The translations under genes and the position numbers were made by a program. The notes beneath the pieces are model-generated. The model searched no databases. It was not told the DNA's origin and saw nothing but the letters and a program-made list of their open reading frames with translations. A stretch of 64,000 nucleotides of DNA from Petrosia ficiformis (taxonomy: Eukaryota; Porifera; Demospongiae; Haplosclerida; Petrosiidae), in assembly GCA_947044365.1 (NCBI GenBank), contig OX345636.1, positions 43,841,537 to 43,905,536 of the forward strand, given 5' to 3'. Below are positions 1-24,590 of this stretch, piece after piece (position 1 is the stretch's first letter; each line of letters begins with the position of its first letter).

Positions 1-1480
1 ATTTGAAATTTACACAATCAGAGTCGCACTTAAATCCAGCTTTGGATGGTAAAACTAGATGTGGACGTTTTCCTGAGCGACTGAGTACAAGTCGTGCTTC
101 AGGACAGTGACCAGGGGCGGAAACTATACTTCCAGCTGTAGACAGAAGTTCACCTGCTTTATTCCAGATATCTTGAAGGCAAGAAAATAGGATATTAACT
201 TGATCAGTCATTTCATGTACATCGATTGAAAGTGATAAATTCTGAGATGGTGGGTGCAGAGAGGACACTTCTCCAGGACTTTGAATCTGGATGTGTGTAA
301 TGCGTTCTAAGTGCTTTTGCCGCTGTTGGGAAGTCATCTTGTACCAGTGGTCTTCAGGAACCTCAAGATACTTGTATTCTGGTGTAAATCTGTATTTGCC
401 CCTTTGCATAACTGCTTCCTCAATTTCCTTCTCTTGATCATCAATAAGCTGTTTCAGCTTTTCTACAAGCTCAATGAGTTGGTGGCTTTTATAATCTAGT
501 TTGTTGTCTCACTGGCATTTGTAGTGAATGGTTGAGGTGGCCATCCAAGGCCAACTTCTTCTCTAACAAACTTAAGCATGGTTTCTTGTACAATGGAATC
601 CTTGTACTGACAAAACCAATCATAGAAACAGTCATTGTCGTCCAATTTCTTCCAACGCTCTTTCAGTACCAATAGCTTCTGCTGAAATTCATCATTGCTA
701 TTGCTGTCAACCAGTCCCTCCAAGAAAACAGAGCCTTTTGACATCCAAAAATATCATCAATGATATCCGCAATATCACTTGAAGATACACCATGCTCCTG
801 AAGTTATTGCTTTATATTTCGTCTGAAGTGATTGAAACATGTGAGATGGATGGCATAATGAAATTCATGTCTGAAACCATCAGAGGGCCATTTCACCGTC
901 TGTGCCGAAAGCACACAACCCCTTTAGCTTGGGTCGGAGACCTATCAACGTGGCTGCAAAAAAAGGTATGTATGAAATGATTTACGATATTGTATCATTG
1001 TGGGACCAATCAAAAAGGAGAAGAACCAGTGTTGATTTCCATCTGGATCTAAATTATAAAAACATATTGATGCAAAACACGAAAAAATATAATATTTGTT
1101 ACCTGTTATCAATGCAAGTACACACTGAAAACTAGGATTTGATGGATGCCAGCAATTTATGCGGCTTAGCTTGTTTCCTTTAGTACTGGTAAACCCTTTC
1201 AAACTCTAAATCATCTTCAGTTGTCTTCTCTGCTCTGTAATAGAGAACATGCGACCCACTGTAGTTCCATCTTCTAAAGTTATCCTTCTTAATGTCATCA
1301 GGATGAGCAAGAGAATCAAGATCCACAACAAAAGTAGCAGATTTTGTAACAGTTTTAGGCCGGTCTCAACAAATCTTCTACTGGTCGATTTTTGGATCGA
1401 ACAGAATTTTCAGTACTTCCTCACTGCCATATACTTTTGTACCGATCTCATAAGCACAATCAGGATCGTCTTTAACTAAC
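1..1480 (-). pseudogene. Decayed MULE-like transposase-family gene, 3' part cut by window edge
   Basis: Reading the minus strand from 1480 down gives blocks of one protein in changing frames. First come DIKKDNFRRWNYSGSH-like and HPSNPSF segments, then a ~60-bp intron (acceptor near 1048) followed by FLIGPTMIQYRKSF and GLRPKLKGLCAFGTDGE. After those lie HLTCFNHFRRNIKQ, FLEGLVDS, PFTTNASETTN and finally an open frame from 490 to 1 (RGKYRF, then Cys/His-containing sequence). TDGE fits the second catalytic Asp region of MULE transposases. Frames break at a poly-T run near 957-963, near 850-870, near 745 and near 490, and there are in-frame stops, so this copy is dead. It lies antisense inside or upstream of the heparanase-like gene. 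The family assignment is from memory of sponge and cnidarian proteins; the broken state is seen directly. Confidence 0.6.
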
Positions 1481-1635
1481 CTGTAAGAACATACAAACAT
1501 AACGTTCAATTACGAGTTTACACAAATTCCACACCCTAATGATAAATGGGTGTGGTTTAGGAGACATTGGTATCAATCACTGTGTGCCACATCCTTGTCT
1601 ATGGCTTCAGCACATATAATACTTCATATCCCTTC

Positions 1636-1972
1636 AGTCTGATGTAAATACAAAACTGTACCTCACCCTGATAGCTATGTAGTATGTAAATACAAATCAC
1701 CCTGATAGCTATGTAGTATGTAAATACAAACCTGTACCTCATCCTGATAGCTATGTAGTACGTAAATACAAACCTGTACCTCACCCTGATAGCTATGTAG
1801 TATGTAAATACAAACCTGTACCTCACCCTGATAGCTATGTAGTATGTAAATACAAACCTGTACCTCACCCTGATAGCTATGTAATATGTAAATACAAACC
1901 TGTACCTCACCCTGATAGCTATGTAGTACATAAATACGAAACTGCACCTCACCCTGATAGCTATGTACTATC
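1636..1972. repeat. 42-bp minisatellite, about 8 copies
   Basis: The unit runs TAGCTATGTAGTATGTAAAT followed by ACAAACCTGTACCTCACCCTGA. Copies are nearly identical; one is shortened at about 1684-1700. Because 42 is divisible by 3, both ORFs across it on the minus strand show 14-residue periodic peptides, which are artefacts. Confidence 0.9.
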
Positions 1973-2086
1973 TAAAATTCGTACTCTTCTTGTCAGGTGA
2001 ATAGTATTCATTTCCACGAGTTAAAGATCTGTATTGTATGTTCCTTAGCATTAATATTGATGTTATTTTATTGTCTTTTCTTGCAG

Positions 2087-15494
<13,408 letters not shown>

Positions 15495-15552
15495 ATAATG
15501 TAATAATTGATTTATAATAATAATTTATCAGTTCAAAACACAAATAATAGAA

Positions 15553-16735
15553 AGGTGGCACTAAAAGAACAACAACCCTAGTACTTGATCAGAGTCCCAC
15601 TTATTCCATGACCCAGCTTGCTCAGGATCATCATAATCATCCACTACTGCACTGTTGAAATGAATGGGTTATTTTAACCCTCATTTGGTTACATGAGTTT
15701 CAATTCCTCCTGAGACTGTATAAGTCAATGCTTCTTCCTTGTCTAGCTAGGTGATGTTTACAAGTAAGTTTCATTTTGATCTATATTGACAAGATATGGC
15801 ATAATAGCAAAAGCAATGCAGTGTGGTGATGTTTCAAATATTTTTGGAGTACATCACATGTTATTTGCTATTATTAGTACAAATTCATGTACTTCTGTTG
15901 TTTATGCAGATGTTGGAATTGGAATATTAATAATACACCACAGGTTGTATCTATATAATACTATACTACGTATATAGCTATACATTGTACTAATTAACAT
16001 GCACAATATACATGTACTTTAAACATGTAAAATTAGACACATGTGCTGACTTTTCAAATATTTGTGGGAGTACATCACAAGTTATTTGGCCTTTTGAGTA
16101 AAAAGTCATGTACATATTTCTATTTCTGTTTCTGTTACTCTAGAATGAGCTATATAGTAACATTTATTGTTTTTGCAGATGTTGGATTGGGAATATTAAT
16201 AATATACCACAGGTTGCACCTGTGCAATACTATACTACGTATATAACTACATTGTTTGTTACTATATGTCTTATTATGGCATGTACTTTATAATAGTCAA
16301 TATAGATCATGATCAAATGGACTGTGCAGGACGTGTAAATATTACCTAACAGAAAATATATAAATCAGCATGGAGCGAAATATTATTGCATTGAAACTCC
16401 TGTAACCAATTGAAAGTTGAAACAATTTATTATTTTTTACAGTGCGTTTGCTTACATGTATCAGAAACGTGCACACCAGAATACTAAGTAAAAAAATGGA
16501 TTGATTCTTCAACCATTTGCATATGAATACATGTTATACATCATATATTCTTACTGTTTGGTCACCTTAGTACATGTTCTGTTATCAGTTCAGTGGGAAT
16601 CCTGTTTTCCAGCTGTTGGATCATCCCCTACTGTTAATTTAATTGGTCATTGTGAACAAATTTCCAAAAGCCATAAGTATTATTCAGTAATAGTGGGAAA
16701 AAGTGTTTATGATGTGATTTAAGGTGGCACTATAA
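15553..16735. repeat. Dispersed repeat R1 (inverted relative of 46970-48500)
   Basis: Blocks GAGTTTCAATTCCTCCTGAG, CTTGTCTAGCTAGGTGATGT, TGCTGACTTTTCAAATATTT and AATCAGCATGGAGCGAAAT reappear reverse-complemented at 46970-48500, where the middle part is expanded to six 216-bp units. Here that unit is present about twice. The right part, 16500-16735, is shared with 43526-43850. Open frames here (TVNLIGHCEQI) occur in both copies but match no family I recognise. Just downstream of the heparanase stop. Confidence 0.6.
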
Positions 16736-17045
16736 GACAAAACAATGACAATCCAGTGTCATTAGTTATAATATCAGAGACACAAGTATGAAAATGGTTG
16801 TTTATTCATAATAAAGATAGTAATTACCCTATAAATGTGCAACTATCTTGTACAAACAAAATAACGTCCATACTTGAGTGAGAACATAAATTATACAACC
16901 TCATATAGCCCTGACGATATACTACAATTCTTACACCATTTCATATATTATTTCGTGATTCCTGAAACCTGAAAAGTCTTACTATAAACAAAGCTGATAA
17001 ATAAATCAAATCTACATAAAGCATCACTACAGACTGAAAAAGTGT
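16728..17045. repeat. Duplicated segment, inverted copy at 42108-42455
   Basis: GTGCAACTATCTTGTACAAA, CCTCATATAGCCCTGACGAT and CCTGAAAAGTCTTACTATAA all recur on the opposite strand at 42108-42455. Confidence 0.7.
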
Positions 17046-17546
17046 AGATGTACAAGTATATCAGTTGTGGTTCATTGGTCAACATGTAAATTGCACATTG
17101 TCAGGCAAAACTTCATAGCTATTTTTCTTATTGCCATTGTCCTGTAATCCATGCCACCCTACTACCATGTCATCATAATAATTGTAGCACACTGTATATA
17201 TAAAATGTAATACAAACTGAAGGCCAGCGGTAGCACACTTCAAAGCAGAGTGGATAATGTGGATAATTGAAATATAAATAGTTTTTTGAGTAATGGAAAT
17301 GGTAATGTAATTTTAGAGTTCAATCATGAAGGTAATGACAAATGTTATCAAAATAATCATAATAAGTAACTTCAGATTTGTATATAATTCTTTAGAGCAT
17401 CATAAAAATCAGCACATTTCTCTATGAATTATACAGACATTAATCTGTACAATTATAATATATAGTAAATATAAAAACTGAAAGCACTCGGTTAAAATAA
17501 TAAACATTAATTATGAATAACAGCTTGAATGGTACTGTTAGTTTAC

Positions 17547-18440
17547 TCAATAATGCATTAAAACAGCAATTGCTGATATTATCAAAACACTGAAGGCTGG
17601 TAGAACGTGATTTGCAGCCCCTTGATATTGATAGACTTGACGTTCATTGAGGTTTTGAACATCACGAAAGTTGCTTTCCAGCTCCTCTCCATTTTTTTCA
17701 GGTGTGGTACGTAGAGTTTCAAAAAATTCTGCAGGAGCAGAAATGTAACTCTGCAGCACTACCCATTGAACTGTTTCATTGCAGAGTGGAGTAGTAAGCG
17801 ATCCATTGAAGTAATAGTAGTCGAGACTTTCAGGAAGCAAGTCATTATAAACAATATTTGACACAGATAAGCTTTGATTAAAATCTGGAATGTTGCTTAG
17901 TTTTTCCCATATTCCTGATAATTCCATGTTTTCATCAGACTCTATAAAAACGGCAACCACAGTGAACCTGTCACCATCATAAATAGACATGCTGCTTTCC
18001 CTAATGTGAACAAAATGCAGTTCACCACTGTATTGATTTCCATTCACTCGATTCTCAGAACCTTCCTGACTGTCAGCGCCCCAATGGAAATGGAATTGTA
18101 GTAGTTTGTATTCACCCAAGTATGTGCGTGTTGTTGCTACTGGAGCACTAGAATCAGGAGTAAAGGTCAGAGTATGGCCATTATTACTCCACGCACCATC
18201 GACAGGATTGTCAAAGTTCTGCATTGCCAACTCTGTGAGTCCAATATCATCACCATCTTCTAAATTGCTGGTCACGATATTGATGGGAGATTGCCTGTTC
18301 CCTCCACACTGAGAACCAGGCAAGTTTAGCCAAGCTGACTGGTCTCTGTAATTGAACTGGATCCCAGCTCCATAACATGTCTCTAAAAGAAACGCTGCAG
18401 TCAGAAACAAAATAAATGCGGGGGCCATGACTCTTGTCAT
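17547..18440 (-). CDS. Alpha-carbonic anhydrase 1, secreted, probably GPI-anchored
   Basis: Intronless, 297 residues from the first ATG; Met5 (18428) aligns with the start of the second copy and may be the real start. Carbonic anhydrases hydrate CO2. A signal peptide covers about residues 1-24. Zinc ligands are His117 and His119 (QFHFHWG) and His142 (GELHFVH). The gatekeeper pair is Glu129 (GSEN) and Thr216 (GSLTTPLC). His89 (NNGHTL) matches the proton-shuttle His64 of human CA II. Cys45 and Cys220 match the disulfide of extracellular forms. There are several N-glycosylation sequons. The C-terminus is hydrophobic and ends LMHY without a charged tail, which suits a GPI signal. The gene and about 500 bp of its 3' flank are duplicated at 26490-27883. 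Such enzymes serve pH control or calcification in sponges. Confidence 0.93.
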   Translation of the reverse strand: MTRVMAPAFILFLTAAFLLETCYGAGIQFNYRDQSAWLNLPGSQCGGNRQSPINIVTSNLEDGDDIGLTELAMQNFDNPVDGAWSNNGHTLTFTPDSSAPVATTRTYLGEYKLLQFHFHWGADSQEGSENRVNGNQYSGELHFVHIRESSMSIYDGDRFTVVAVFIESDENMELSGIWEKLSNIPDFNQSLSVSNIVYNDLLPESLDYYYFNGSLTTPLCNETVQWVVLQSYISAPAEFFETLRTTPEKNGEELESNFRDVQNLNERQVYQYQGAANHVLPAFSVLIISAIAVLMHY

Positions 18441-18465
18441 CTGTCCAACGTCTCACTGTACTACA

Positions 18466-18535
18466 TAGTCTGGCGAGCGCAGCCCCTTTTATACTTCGAA
18501 AAGAATGGTCTGGGGGAACTGTATAATTATAAAGT
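18466..18535. mobile_element. Solo terminal repeat of the TAGTCTGGCG type over the CA1 promoter
   Basis: TAGTCTGGCGAGCGCAGCCC followed by GGTCTGGGGGAACTGTA resembles 51787-51850 and the termini at 42524. No partner end was found. Read on the minus strand it contains GTATAAAAGG. Confidence 0.6.
18484..18494 (-). promoter_or_regulatory. Candidate TATA box of carbonic anhydrase 1
   Basis: GTATAAAAGG on the minus strand lies about 50 bp upstream of the first ATG (18440). A start site near TAGTACAGTGAG (about 18455-18465) would sit at a normal distance. The box lies within transposon-terminal sequence. Inference from spacing only. Confidence 0.45.
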
Positions 18536-18699
18536 TCCGGGCGTCAATATAATTATGATGCTCCAATCAAATCACGTTATACCATAAACGTAAAATTACG
18601 TATCTAAAAAAGGACGTTTGGCAAAAAAAGCACAGAGAGGATGTGGATATTTAAGGAAAAGATATGTTTGTGTGTTTTCCAACAGGGTTTGAGAAAAGT

Positions 18700-19325
18700 G
18701 CCTGCTACGGAATTCTTTTGATTTGATTAATGGAACTGCTTCAAGGTCAATAGTTTGTTGTTTCTTTGTCTGATAAAGCCTGCAGTGTTGGTGTTTTTGA
18801 GCCCTTTGGATATAGAAGGTAATTCACGTGATGTTTAATTAAACAAAATTCTTTGTATATCTATCTTTTGAAGTTTCGTGCCGTGGTTTAAACAGTTTGA
18901 GCACTTCCATTCACCACTGGGTTGGCTTGTGATCTTCACACAAATCCTACAGATATGAACTCGAGTATAATATGGATAAGTATACAATGGTGATGTCATC
19001 CTACAAGGTGGTATATACAGTATAACCACCCCCAAAACCACAGACTCCCCAGTATGTGGACTGTCTGGTATGATGACATCACCATTGTGCATAAACATTA
19101 GCTTTGAAGTGTATGCTTTGAAGGTCAATGTGGTTTGCCACCTATATTTGACCTATCTTGGTGGCAAACCACATTGACCTTCCCAGCTTGGGGTCTATAT
19201 TTGTTGTAAACATTAGCTTTGAAGTGTATGCTTTGAAGGTCAATGTGGTTTGCCACCTACTATCTTGGTGGCAAACCACATTGACCTTCCCAGCTTGGGG
19301 TATATATTTGTTGATCAAAGCTATA
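18700..19325. repeat. Palindromic repeats, including a doubled hairpin unit
   Basis: 18727-18822 recurs at 30846-30937. A hairpin with arms ACAATGGTGATGTCATC lies at 18985-19090. A palindromic unit built on AAGGTCAATGTGGTTTGCCA and its complement occurs twice, at 19118-19185 and 19236-19300. These explain the ORF at 18835-19128. Confidence 0.65.
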
Positions 19326-19800
19326 CATTATATAATTATATATATATAATATTATATATATAGTTATATATATATATATGTATACATTTTCCTTACCAAT
19401 CAAACCATCTACTGCACTCATCACTTTCAATCATGTTGGTTTCTGTTGTACAGAAATAGCAAACTGTGCATCCATTTTGATGGTTTTCTATGCACTAAAT
19501 TTAGCATATAAAATGTTTTTATGTACTCAGATTGTAATCACATTACCGATTTGTTGTAATTCTTCCCATGCATCTTCTTCCATATATCGTTCCACTATAC
19601 TTGTTTCTATGTCAATTATGTTATCAGGTATCCTATGTATTGTCTTATTCAGTTGAGCTAGGGTCAGTTTTTCAATAAGTTTCTTAGCCCTGTCTTTGGT
19701 ACACAATAGTAACAATGTATCTAAATTAGTATGATATAATGTACATGTAGTTAGTTATTGATAAATGAAATACCATATGGAGTTCTTGTTATGTAAATCT
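19326..19800. other. TA microsatellite and unassigned sequence
   Basis: TA tracts at 19328-19382. Beyond them are no gene features beyond short ORFs with no recognisable family. Confidence 0.4.
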
Positions 19801-19814
19801 TAAATGTAAATTTT

Positions 19815-19985
19815 CAGTTTAGAAGGTTGTTTACAACCTTTTTTGTTTCTTAACACCTTTCATGTATGTTTGAGTTTCTATATAAACCAGTGTATTTTTT
19901 TCATTACTGACGAAGGCTTTCGAGCTGAAACGTCTAATTGTTATTATCTTTTTAATAATAATAATAAAATCAACTATCATGTCAA
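19815..19985 (+). repeat. Retroelement-like 3' tail with GACGAAGGCTTTCGAGCTGAAACGTC motif
   Basis: The stretch CTGACGAAGGCTTTCGAGCT then GAAACGTC (19907-19934) resembles the motif at 3' ends of Penelope-like elements and fits the hammerhead core pattern CUGANGA...GAAA. It is followed by an AATAATAATAATAAAATC tail. No reverse transcriptase frame was found nearby. Confidence 0.35.
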
Positions 19986-20037
19986 TGCTCAACTAAACCT
20001 CGTTGAAATGTAAATCTTTGTATGAAGGTTTGATTTT

Positions 20038-20640
20038 TTTATGGCCCGCAGGGCCATCCCTATGATTGCTTTCCCACGGGTTTGATGTATGTTTATATAT
20101 ATATAATTATATTTTTATGGCCCGTAGGGCCATCCCTATAATTGCTTTCCACGGGGTTTAATGTATATATATATATATATATATATTCTTGTGTCACTTG
20201 CGCGACTATGCGTTGTATACGTAGTTAAGGAAGTTGCGTCATTCTCGGAGGGCTCGGTCAATTAATGGGCGTGGCGCGTAAAAGAACGCGCGTTTGAGCT
20301 ACAGACCAGCCAGGAAGATTCAGAATGGATGTAAAACTGCTAATAACTGTTGTATATAGCAGAGAAACAGTATAGATATTATGCAAGAATCTTTAACAAA
20401 TAAGTATGATAAGTTGTTGAGTTTCAGACACGAGGAAGTCATCATTTAGAACCTTGAAGGAGTACCTCAGTCAGTTCATCAGACATCTGTGTATTTAGAC
20501 TGCAATTAGGCTTACACTTACGTCTTCAGGCCCCAGGAGTACACAGAAAGGTAGAGACACTAGTGCCATCAGCAATGCTTAATACATAGTCATCACAAAG
20601 CAAATATAGGGATGTTTTTTCTCTATATATCTTGTTTTTC
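20038..20640. repeat. Dispersed repeat Y, full copy
   Basis: It begins with ATGGCCCGTAGGGCCATCCC (twice, at 20041 and 20117), then TA repeats, then CTTGCGCGACTATGCGTTGT through CATAGTCATCACAAAGCAAA to ATAGGGATG. Nearly identical sequence lies at 28421-28960 and, reversed, at 58505-58975. Non-coding. Confidence 0.8.
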
Positions 20641-21040
20641 TTGTGTCCACTTACGCGAGTATGCGTTGTATACGTAGTTAAGGAAGTTACATCATTCCCG
20701 GGGGCTTGGTCAATTAATGGGCGTGGCGCGTAAAAGAACGCGCGATCATTTATCAAGCTCTACACAGCAGCAGAAAGAAATCTGTGTAGCTTATGTAGAA
20801 ACTGGAACTAATAGCTAGCTATTCTGCCTGAAATATATTCCTAAAGTTCTACAAGGTCCTTTGAAAGGTCAGGAGAGTAGATAATCAAAATAATAAGCTG
20901 TTGTCTTTCATGCTTGATAAAGTCAGCCATGATTACCGAATGCTGGACACCACAAAGCAGTCATAGAGATATGTTTATCTTTACTTAAATTTGTAAAGCA
21001 ATCATAGGGATGTTTTTTTTCTCTATATACACTTGTTTCA
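20640..21040. repeat. Dispersed repeat Y, diverged second copy
   Basis: It repeats CGCGAGTATGCGTTGTATAC and AATTAATGGGCGTGGCGCGT, then diverges, and ends with GCAATCATAGGGATG. Confidence 0.65.
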
Positions 21041-22010
21041 ATTATTAGTTTATCATTTGTTGTTGACTTTGTTATTCTAATTGAAGAAACTTTTCTTCTT
21101 TTTCTAGTACTAAAAAATGGTCTTTGTTGTTGCAAACTTTGATTAGCTGGCTCTTGTTGATTTATCGGTGAAAATACTGCCTTTTTTTGTTTTGTATGAC
21201 ATTTTATTATACTTCATTTGTAGTATCTAGTTGAGCATTTATGGTTTGGATTGATTGTAAGTCACATGCAGTTGGTAACAACAAGCTTCTTCTTAGCAGA
21301 AAAAGCCTCTTTTGTGGTAAGTCCACCTATGACCAAAAGTGTTACTATGGGCTATATGTATAAAAACGGTTGATCAAATGTTATCACATAGGTTCTGCTA
21401 TTAGTTGAGGTCAAGTGTGTGTTATCATTTCATCACTCACCACAGTGTGAAAAAGAAGGAACCCTTGTCCTAACTCTGTTTTCGAAACCTGTAGATTGTT
21501 TATTATCCTAAGTGTCGATATTTAGTTAAACTTACTGCTACATCATCAAATTGGTACCATCCGTTGTTGGTTCGAACATAGGAAATATAATGTCCTGTTT
21601 GAGGGCTATGGCCTGTATGCATGATGACAGAAGAAAGTAGATATTGCTACTGTCTCTCTGATGAATATGTTATTGCATAATCTACATGCACTACTATACA
21701 CATTGTGTTAACCTTGTTGTTTTGAAGCTGCAGTGTTTCTTTGAGTTTCAAACATTTAGTTTTTTTTGGGGAGTTGGGAGTTCTCCCAGACAAACCTATA
21801 TACAGTATTGCTAGAGTATTTAGTATTTTAGTGATACAATACCAAATGCTGTTTTTTAACCTCCTGATTTGTATGATAAGAAGTTTTGGCAAAGTGGATA
21901 TCTCATCTTTTACTCTTGTTTGAGTGTTCTTGAGGCAACTATAATATTTATTACAATAGTGATTATGAGGACACAAGCATTTGGTACAGCATAGTAAGTT
22001 TTCAGCTGAT
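21040..22010 (-). pseudogene. Ubiquitin-specific-protease-like gene fragment
   Basis: On the minus strand, 22005-21860 reads CCTKCLCPHNHYCNKYYSCL then ISTLPKLLIIQIRRLKN. This fits the zinc-binding and LPxxLxxxxxRF region of peptidase C19 (USP). At 21640-21535 it reads MHTGHSPQTGHYISYVRTNN then GWYQFDDVA before a GTAAGT donor, i.e. the catalytic HxG...GHYxxY box with its His and the following WxxFDD. Between them and downstream (KEAFSAKKKLVV) are stops and frame changes. The N-terminal Cys box was not found. This is a decayed or partial copy; whether a host gene or transposon passenger is unknown. Confidence 0.5.
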
Positions 22011-22029
22011 AGTTGTGGTAATGTTGACT

Positions 22030-22780
22030 CTGTTGGTTATACATATGAGTTGATTGTTATTAAGTTATTAGTTATTGTAAATGCCTTTGTGTATGCTACG
22101 AACCAATTATCTTATATATATAGTCTCACTGTCTATGTATAAGGCATCAGCCCTAGTTTCTGTATCTTTATACTTTAAAAAAAGAACTGTTAGTTTAACA
22201 AACATTGTGAATGGAACAGATTGTCATTATAACATATATGCTGTAAACTCAACACAGTTTTTTTATCTTAACACTCAGTTGTTGCTATGACAAAGTTTGT
22301 TGAAATAGCCATTCGAATCACTTTTACAAACAAAATGTTGAAACAGCCAGAAAGAACATGTTGATGTAAGATTCACTTGTTACAGTTTGTACATAATTAT
22401 ATTATTTGTGATGTCACTAGATTTTCTTCAGTGAAGTTCAGTCTGCAGTTTCATAATAACACCCTACAGAAAATTTACTTCATAATGTTCATAATCACAA
22501 TAATATTACACGTATAATTATAACATTCTTTATGGAGAGTTAATGTGGCATGAGGGCGAGGCTCCATAAATACGTGCTGTATGTGACTTGCTCACTGTCA
22601 TGTGATACCGGTAAGCACTAAATAGTGTACATGCATGTGCACATATATACCTTCGAAAGTCTACTAACATCTTGAATCAATGGGTCAAGAACAGCATCAA
22701 ACCCATAATTGCTTTAATTTTGATATTGTCACACAAGCAATTAGTTGAATACAACGTAAAGATGATCGTAATCTAGGTTC
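22030..22780. other. No gene recognised
   Basis: AT-rich sequence; 22030-22170 resembles 14490-14640 (GAGTTGATTGTTATTAAGTT, GTCTCACTGTCTATGTA), so at least part is dispersed repeat. Confidence 0.4.
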
Positions 22781-22784
22781 TATG

Positions 22785-23040
22785 TTACCAAGTACATAAT
22801 AGAACATACTTGCTAAATACAATAATATTATTAAGATCAGTATAGTTATAATTATGAATGTGCAATAAAGACACTAACAGACCAAGTTTATGAATTCCTC
22901 GGTAAGATCCCAATGGATTTGACACTTCCACGTCATTGTAATAAATAATCAATTGTAATGCATGTTTATCGGTACTAAACAGAGGATGTTCTTTAAATAA
23001 CTGGTCATCACAAATGTCATACATATAAGCACTATCACGG
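22785..23040 (-). pseudogene. Fragment of an NPLGS-motif transposon-related protein
   Basis: The minus frame reads MYDICDDQLFKEHPLFSTDK, then LQLIIYYNDVEVSNPLGSYR and GIHKLGLLVSLLHIHNYNYT. The pattern of an Asp/Glu-Val plus NPLGS plus HKLG is, from memory, common in high-copy uncharacterised cnidarian and sponge proteins. No flanking domains are intact. It may belong with the opposing SAMD3-like fragment that follows. Confidence 0.4.
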
Positions 23041-23169
23041 CATCTATACTATTGCAATCTTTAAAGACCTGTAAATATTGTGACTTAGTGTATGGGGTTT
23101 GAGGTTTTATGACATAGTTGCCCGATAACGAAGTTCGTTATTTTGCAATATCCATTCTAAGTTACTAAA

Positions 23170-24590
23170 GTAGAAAAATCCTCTCATTTTTATCCTCCTA
23201 CTAATTCTGATGATGATGAATCATACATTCGAAGCCTTCAATTATTTAAAACTGAGCTAGAGAGGGACAAAGGTCGACCTGAGGTCCTCAAAGAACTTAT
23301 GCGATGTACATTTTCAAATCAATAGGAGAATTTTGTGAACTTACCTAATCCAAAAACGGCTGTTAAATCTTTATTAACAGATTTTCCACTATTGAAAAAA
23401 GGCAATTATGTGAGGTTTTAAAGTTTCATGCATGTATGCATCACTTTTGTATAATATGAATTGTAGGCTGCCCAAGATTTTGCTCTCCTATGCAAACGAG
23501 AAAATCTATCTGATGAATTTCAGGAGAGGTTTCCCAATTGCAATAATTGGATAATGTAAATAATTATACTAAAATCAAAAGTACCGCTCTTCCAACAGAA
23601 AAACAAAATTCCTTCGAGAAAATGGAGGAAAGTAATCCACATGCATGCATGCAGGCATAGTTAAGGGTTATGTGGCTGTGTGTCACTGTGTTAATTAATT
23701 CAGTAATGAAACTCCTAATAATAGAATGTAATACTTAAGCTTAAAACGATACAAGAACCAATTCTTTTTTTTAATCCTTCCTGTTTATTATACAGATGAC
23801 ATATTTCAGGTTTTGATTAAAATAATAATTAATAAATAATATTTAGGGTTAAAGTGTGGTTTACAATATGATGCAAATCCTTGTGTAACGTTTGACAAAA
23901 CATGTTTATATAAAATCTCATTTGTATATCTTTAGCTGGTAATTAGTGACAGCCATGTTTCTGCTTATAAATAAATCAACTGAAAAGTATAGTGATGCAA
24001 AGTAAGTGCCTAATGTCACTATTGTGAACTAAGCTTTATACTAAATAATTTGATTCTGTGTGATAATACATACGTCCTTTCATTTACTATATGACTGGTT
24101 TATTGGCCCTGTGCTGTTTGGCCATTCTGCTTCCTCCGATGAAAATTAAGACTATGGGAGATAGCATTCCATATATCATGAAAGTTGTATCAGTAGGTTT
24201 TACAATAAACATTTGTACATGTTTTTAATTCCTAATTTTTGTGTCTTATAGCGTGGCACACCACCAGGTGAAGCCAGTGACAAGTCAAACAATCAACCGC
24301 ACATTGTTTGTTCCAAAAAGGAGGATGATGAAGATGTGATAAAGCAGTAATTCATTAGTATAGAGCAACAATTAATGATGGAGTCGTTAAGCCTTCTATC
24401 TTCCATCTTATGTACCCATTATATCTTTAATTTATCATACCACCTAAAATCTGGTGACACATGGCTGTTTGTACAAGAAAAGGTTCTTGAGCTCTCTTCC
24501 AAAGAAGGTATTAAATGCAATGCCTCCACCAAGTGCCACTTCAGTAGAATCACTCGCTACCTTATACAGAATAACACTCAGGGATGAATT
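23170..24590 (+). pseudogene. SAMD3-like gene remnant
   Basis: Plus-strand blocks: YPPTNSDDDESYIRSLQLFK then KGRPEVLKELMRCTFSNQ, a stop, and ENFVNLPNPKTAVKSLLTDF then PLLKKGNYV. After an intron-like gap comes AAQDFALLCKRENLSDEFQE (23467-). Near 24260 is QPHIVCSKKEDDED, then at 24390-24500 LCTHYIFNLSYHLKSGDTWL and FVQEKVLEL. The order fits SAM-domain-protein-3-like families that are numerous in cnidarians and fish. In-frame stops at about 23323 and 24348 show decay. Confidence 0.45.

Noticed and set aside
1599..1952. ORFs with regular 14-residue repeats (RYRFVFTYYIAI) resembling a repeat protein
   Set aside because: Product of a 42-bp minisatellite whose length is a multiple of three; both frames are open and no splice sites or start context support it.
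16501..16722. ORF containing SSPTVNLIGHCEQI, also present at 43526-43858
   Set aside because: Conserved because both lie in copies of repeat R1; frames are broken by gaps and no family is recognised.
18835..19128. 97-codon ORF with CRIC...WKCSNC, faintly PHD-like
   Set aside because: It overlaps palindromic repeats on most of its length; only one half of a possible finger is present and no splice or homology support is visible.
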